From positions 42,127 through 106,126 of the forward strand of contig CAUHHV010000003.1 of NCBI GenBank assembly GCA_959606065.1: a stretch of DNA of 64,000 nt, written 5' to 3'. A model generated the notes under the pieces. The model did no database searches. It was not told where the DNA came from and saw only the letters and a list, made by a program, of their open reading frames with translations. A program made the translations under genes and the position numbers. Within the stretch, counting starts at the first letter, position 1. Each line of letters opens with the position of its first letter. This document shows, piece by piece, positions 61,400 to 64,000 of this stretch. The DNA comes from an uncultured Collinsella sp. (GTDB lineage Bacteria; Actinomycetota; Coriobacteriia; Coriobacteriales; Coriobacteriaceae).

Positions 61400-61613
61400 G
61401 TAATGTGATAACGCGCTGTACGTGTTATTATTCGCAAGGCGTTGTTCCCGCAATGCCCTAAAGAGGAACCTGAGGGTTCCCACCTTTTGGCGCCAATGAG
61501 CAGCTGACTGGTCATACAACTTAGATTCCCTTCCTCAAATCGAGGAAGTCTATGTGTACGACCTGGTTGCTGAGAAGCGCCGGGTTATTTTTTTATGAAT
61601 GGAGGTAGGGAAA
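61400..61613 (+). promoter_or_regulatory. infC leader with probable attenuator
   Basis: The 5' region of infC holds three hairpins: GGAACC/GGTTCC (61465-61480), CTTCCTC/GAGGAAG (61530-61548), and ACCTGG/CCGGGT (61561-61585). The last is followed by seven T residues at 61588-61594, forming an intrinsic terminator right before the ribosome site. This fits the leader-mediated control of infC-rpmI-rplT known in other bacteria, where IF3 or L20 regulates the operon. The exact mechanism here is inferred. Confidence 0.6.
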
Positions 61614-62168
61614 ATAGCTAAGTCTGATGACACCCGCATCAACGACGAGATCACTGCATCTTCGTGCCGTTTGATTGGCGTCGATGGCTCACAGCTCGGC
61701 CTGTTCGCCATCCGCGATGCCCAGCGCGTCGCTGACGATCAGGGTCTCGACCTGGTCGAGATCGCTCCCAACGCGGAGCCGCCGGTCTGCAAGGTCATGG
61801 ACTACGGTAAGTTCAAGTACCAGCAGGCCATGAAGGCCAAGGCCGCTCGTAAGAACCAGTCCAAGGTCGAGGTCAAGGAAATGAAGTTCCGACCCAAGAT
61901 CGACGTTGGCGATTACGAGACCAAGAAGGGCCACGTTCTGCGTTTCCTCAAGAAGGGCGCACGCGTTAAGATCACCATCATGTTCCGCGGCCGTGAGATG
62001 GCTCATCCGGAGCAGGGTCTTAACGTTCTCGAGCGTCTCGCCGAGGATCTCAAGCCTTACGCTACGGTCGAGTCCAAGCCTAAGATGGAAGGCCGTAACA
62101 TGCTTATGCTGCTCGCCCCGATTAAGGGCGCCTTCGATGAGGATAAAGCGGCAAGCGATACCAAGTAA
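61614..62168 (+). CDS. infC: Translation initiation factor IF-3, likely ATA start
   Basis: A 184-residue IF-3, which binds the 30S subunit and checks the start codon. N-terminal DDTRINDEITASSCRLIGVDG and the GLDLVEIAPNAEPPVCKVMDYGK segment are family hallmarks; the C-terminal domain holds KEMKFRPKIDVGDYETK and VKITIMFRGREM. The normal beginning falls at ATA 61614, 8 bases after a perfect GGAGG. The ATG at 61599 overlaps that site and has none of its own. Rare start codons are known in infC genes (AUU in E. coli) and let IF-3 repress itself. It leads the infC-rpmI-rplT operon. Confidence 0.93.
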   Translation: MAKSDDTRINDEITASSCRLIGVDGSQLGLFAIRDAQRVADDQGLDLVEIAPNAEPPVCKVMDYGKFKYQQAMKAKAARKNQSKVEVKEMKFRPKIDVGDYETKKGHVLRFLKKGARVKITIMFRGREMAHPEQGLNVLERLAEDLKPYATVESKPKMEGRNMLMLLAPIKGAFDEDKAASDTK

Positions 62169-62200
62169 CTAGTGTTCTGTAACCGATTAAGGAGTATTTC

Positions 62201-62392
62201 ATGCCTAAGATGAAGTCCCACAGCGGCACCAAGAAGCGTTTCCGCAAGACTGGTACCGGCAAGCTTATGCGCGCCAAGGCTTTCAAGAGCCACATCCTGA
62301 GCAAGAAGTCCACCAAGCGTAAGCGTGGCTTCCGTCAGGAGACCGAGATCGCCGCTGCCGACCGCAAGGTCATCAAGTCGCGTCTCGCCTAA
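62201..62392 (+). CDS. rpmI: 50S ribosomal protein L35
   Basis: A 63-residue L35, very basic, starting [20 protein letters not shown], which is the family signature; [16 protein letters not shown] follows. TAAGGAG precedes the ATG. It is the second gene of the infC operon, its product being part of the large ribosomal subunit. Confidence 0.97.
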   Translation: MPKMKSHSGTKKRFRKTGTGKLMRAKAFKSHILSKKSTKRKRGFRQETEIAAADRKVIKSRLA

Positions 62393-62438
62393 GTTCGCGT
62401 TCCCGTTTTTCGTTTTACCGTCTAGGAGTTGATAGAAC

Positions 62439-62798
62439 ATGGCACGTATTAAGCGCGCTGTTGCCGCCAAGAAGAAGCGCCGTACCGTTATGCACCGTGC
62501 GAAGGGTTACTACGGTGCCGCTTCGCGTACTTACAAGCATGCTAAAGAGCAGGTCCAGCACTCCCTGCAGTATCAGTATCGTGATCGCCGCAACAAGAAG
62601 CGCGAGATCCGTTCTCTCTGGATTACTCGTATCAACGCTGCTGCTCGTCTGAACGACATCTCTTACTCTCAGTTCATGCACGGCCTGAAGGTTGCCGGCA
62701 TCGAGCTCGACCGCAAGGTCCTGGCTCAGATGGCTTACGAGGACATCGAGTCCTTCAACGAGCTGGCCACCATCGCCAAGAAGGCTCTAGAGGCCTAA
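62439..62798 (+). CDS. rplT: 50S ribosomal protein L20
   Basis: A 119-residue L20, an early assembly protein of the large subunit. It starts MARIKRAVAAKKKRR and has AKGYYGAASRTYKHAKEQVQHSLQYQYRDRRNKKREIRSLWI-type segments (residues about 23-65). TAGGAGTTG precedes the ATG. It ends the operon and is followed by a perfect terminator. In other bacteria L20 also represses its own operon. Confidence 0.97.
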   Translation: MARIKRAVAAKKKRRTVMHRAKGYYGAASRTYKHAKEQVQHSLQYQYRDRRNKKREIRSLWITRINAAARLNDISYSQFMHGLKVAGIELDRKVLAQMAYEDIESFNELATIAKKALEA

Positions 62799-62814
62799 TT
62801 GCTTCTTGCATCTT

Positions 62815-62849
62815 AAAGGGGCGCTTCCAATCCGGAAGCGCCCCTTTTT
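62815..62849 (+). terminator. Terminator of the infC-rpmI-rplT operon
   Basis: AAAGGGGCGCTTCC (62815-62828) pairs with GGAAGCGCCCCTTT (62834-62847), and T residues continue after it. Confidence 0.9.
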
Positions 62850-62937
62850 GATTGATTAGGGATGTGATCGATTTGGGACGTAGCCAAACCGATCAATTCG
62901 ATAGCGTCCGAGTTGCAAGGAAGAGCAGGTAGCGTAT

Positions 62938-62957
62938 GTGTCAAAGATTTTTGACAC
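62938..62957. promoter_or_regulatory. Palindrome upstream of the XRE gene, possible operator
   Basis: GTGTCAAA (62938-62945) and TTTGACAC (62950-62957) form a perfect 8-bp inverted repeat with a 4-base spacer. It contains a TTGACA on each strand. It lies 114 bases before the XRE-type regulator gene and could be its autoregulatory site. No matching -10 box is clear. Confidence 0.35.
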
Positions 62958-63070
62958 TCTAATCTGCGCGCAGCCATCCGTATGGGTTTGATTTTGGGAT
63001 TACGCTTTGCTTGCCGGCTTCTGTTGTGTAGCCGCCCAATAAGAGTTGAGATGCATTCGAAGGGAACGCC

Positions 63071-63679
63071 ATGCAGCTGCCAAAACACCTTAAACAGTAT
63101 CGACTCGATGCTGGTTTGTCCCAGGAGGATCTTGCAAGGCGCATTTTTGTAACACGTCAGACCATCAGTAATTGGGAGCGCGGTAAAACGTACCCCGACA
63201 TCCAGAGTCTCCTACTGCTGTCTGAACAACTGGATGTAACCATTGACGAGCTTGTTAAAGGCGATATTTCAATAATTAGAGAAAGGGTTGAACGCGATAG
63301 GGGCACGCTCTATCGCTTGGGTGCGGGGATGTTGGCTGCGCTTCTTGCGTTTACCGTCTCTATGGCCTGGCTCATGTGGCAACAAAACCACGGGTGGGGG
63401 ATGGTCCAGTGCGTTCCGACGATGGTGTTGGCAGGCGTCTTTGGTGCTGGCGCAATGTGCTGCGCGCTTGCAGCGGAACATATCAAGAAGAAGAATGATT
63501 TGGTGACGTATCAAGAGATATCCGACTTCTTGGACGGAAAGAAGGCGGACAGCGAAGAGACGAGGACGGGCTGGGCTTATGAGCATCCACAGCTTGCGAA
63601 TGCCATCAAGTTTGCCGCAGCGGCTCTTATTGGACTAACCGTTTTTGAACTCGTTAACGCTGCTATGTCCCATTTCTAA
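63071..63679 (+). CDS. XRE-family regulator with membrane-spanning C-terminus
   Basis: A 202-residue protein. Residues 1-62 form a Cro/C1-type helix-turn-helix (SQEDLARRIFVTRQTISNWE, then LDVTIDELV). Three hydrophobic segments follow, near 82-98, 108-130 and 180-200, so the regulator is probably membrane-tethered. The type resembles the XRE protein at 10299 but with different membrane parts. GAAGGGAACG precedes the ATG. No second gene follows, so the target is not suggested by context. Confidence 0.83.
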   Translation: MQLPKHLKQYRLDAGLSQEDLARRIFVTRQTISNWERGKTYPDIQSLLLLSEQLDVTIDELVKGDISIIRERVERDRGTLYRLGAGMLAALLAFTVSMAWLMWQQNHGWGMVQCVPTMVLAGVFGAGAMCCALAAEHIKKKNDLVTYQEISDFLDGKKADSEETRTGWAYEHPQLANAIKFAAAALIGLTVFELVNAAMSHF

Positions 63680-64000
63680 TGGGTATACAGCCATTAATGC
63701 GGCCGAAGCTTAACCGTTGGAAAACCGAACGGCCGCTCTAATAGGGGAGCCGCGGCCCTGTTCTTTTTAGGCTCTCACAGAGAGGGTCCATCCTCATTTG
63801 TGTAGGAAATGTGTACGCCCGAGATTCCCGCCCGCACCACCCCTCCGGTCTGGCAATATATCTCCTTGCCGCGCGGCCCGGTCGGACCGGATCAGCCGCC
63901 AGGCGTGCACCTTGAGAACCGGATACTGCGAGGATGGACACATTCAGTGTCGCATCCGGGCAGACATCGAACCATTTGAAATGGTCTAACTTGGATTTGT
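63680..64000. other. Gap at window end, terminator and possible rRNA operon leader
   Basis: No convincing gene is seen in these 321 bases. GGCCGC (63731-63736) pairs with GCGGCC (63752-63757) before TTCTTTTT, a plausible terminator of the XRE gene; GCGGCCG (63698-63704) offers a competing partner for the same sequence. Near the end, CTTGAGAACCGGATACTG (about 63911) is like the conserved segment in leaders and spacers of actinobacterial rRNA operons, so a 16S gene may begin just outside the window. Confidence 0.4.

Noticed and set aside
61599..61613. ATG at 61599 as the infC start
   Set aside because: It overlaps the Shine-Dalgarno sequence and would add five residues not typical of IF-3; the ATA after it fits spacing and alignment better.
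63798..63989. 63-residue frame near the window end
   Set aside because: No ribosome site and it overlaps sequence that looks like an rRNA operon leader.

Overview
This window looks like the chromosome of a high-GC Gram-positive gut actinobacterium of the class Coriobacteriia, most likely Collinsella or a close relative. That placement is inferred from roughly 60% GC, dense operons with good Shine-Dalgarno sites, the DUF3516-type helicase, a RecJ fused to a RecQ-like helicase, a large single-chain PurL, and a lactate dehydrogenase/Etf operon. No database search was possible. Most of the window is ordinary core and metabolic sequence. There is no prophage, no insertion sequence and no CRISPR array.

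Layout. 1-5.1 kb: the end of an aldehyde dehydrogenase gene, a tiny hydrophobic peptide in a locus resembling a type I toxin-antitoxin, a HIRAN protein, a short charged protein and a metallophosphoesterase, a ChbG/YdjC deacetylase, and a DUF2130 coiled-coil protein. 5.2-10 kb: a DUF3516 helicase, a TrmB-like methyltransferase and another SAM methyltransferase, all on the minus strand. 10.3-14.8 kb: an XRE/DUF4097 pair, then Elp3 with a spermidine-synthase-like protein. 14.8-20.4 kb: a three-gene minus-strand operon of a TerB-N protein, a BrxD/DUF2791-type ATPase and an Lhr-like helicase. This is the best candidate for an under-described system here. 20.5-24.6 kb: a DUF554 membrane protein and a five-gene operon of exported proteins that I do not recognise.

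24.9-28.5 kb: an FAD-linked lactate dehydrogenase with EtfB and a ferredoxin-fused EtfA, matching the electron-confurcating lactate dehydrogenase arrangement. 28.5-34 kb: HD hydrolase, AzlCD, KdgT-type permease, a membrane GGDEF protein and a DMT transporter. 34-42 kb: purL, a Kef-type antiporter, an SDR and homoserine dehydrogenase. 42.4-48.8 kb: a branched-chain amino-acid-type ABC transporter (two tandem binding proteins, then livH, livM, livG, livF). 49-59.4 kb: CutC, a DUF4931 protein, a BASS transporter, RecJ-helicase, Rel, a metallo-beta-lactamase-fold hydrolase and class II fructose-bisphosphate aldolase. 59.6-64 kb: a transglutaminase-like protein, tRNA-Leu, infC-rpmI-rplT with a probable attenuator leader, an XRE membrane regulator, and possibly the leader of an rRNA operon running off the end.

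A recurring theme is a set of intergenic palindromes. They include stem-loops with variable arms around a conserved GGGACAG core, a tandem array of three hairpins with a period of about 61 bp, and a 120-bp element with terminal inverted repeats. They are not explained by the genes and deserve genome-wide comparison.
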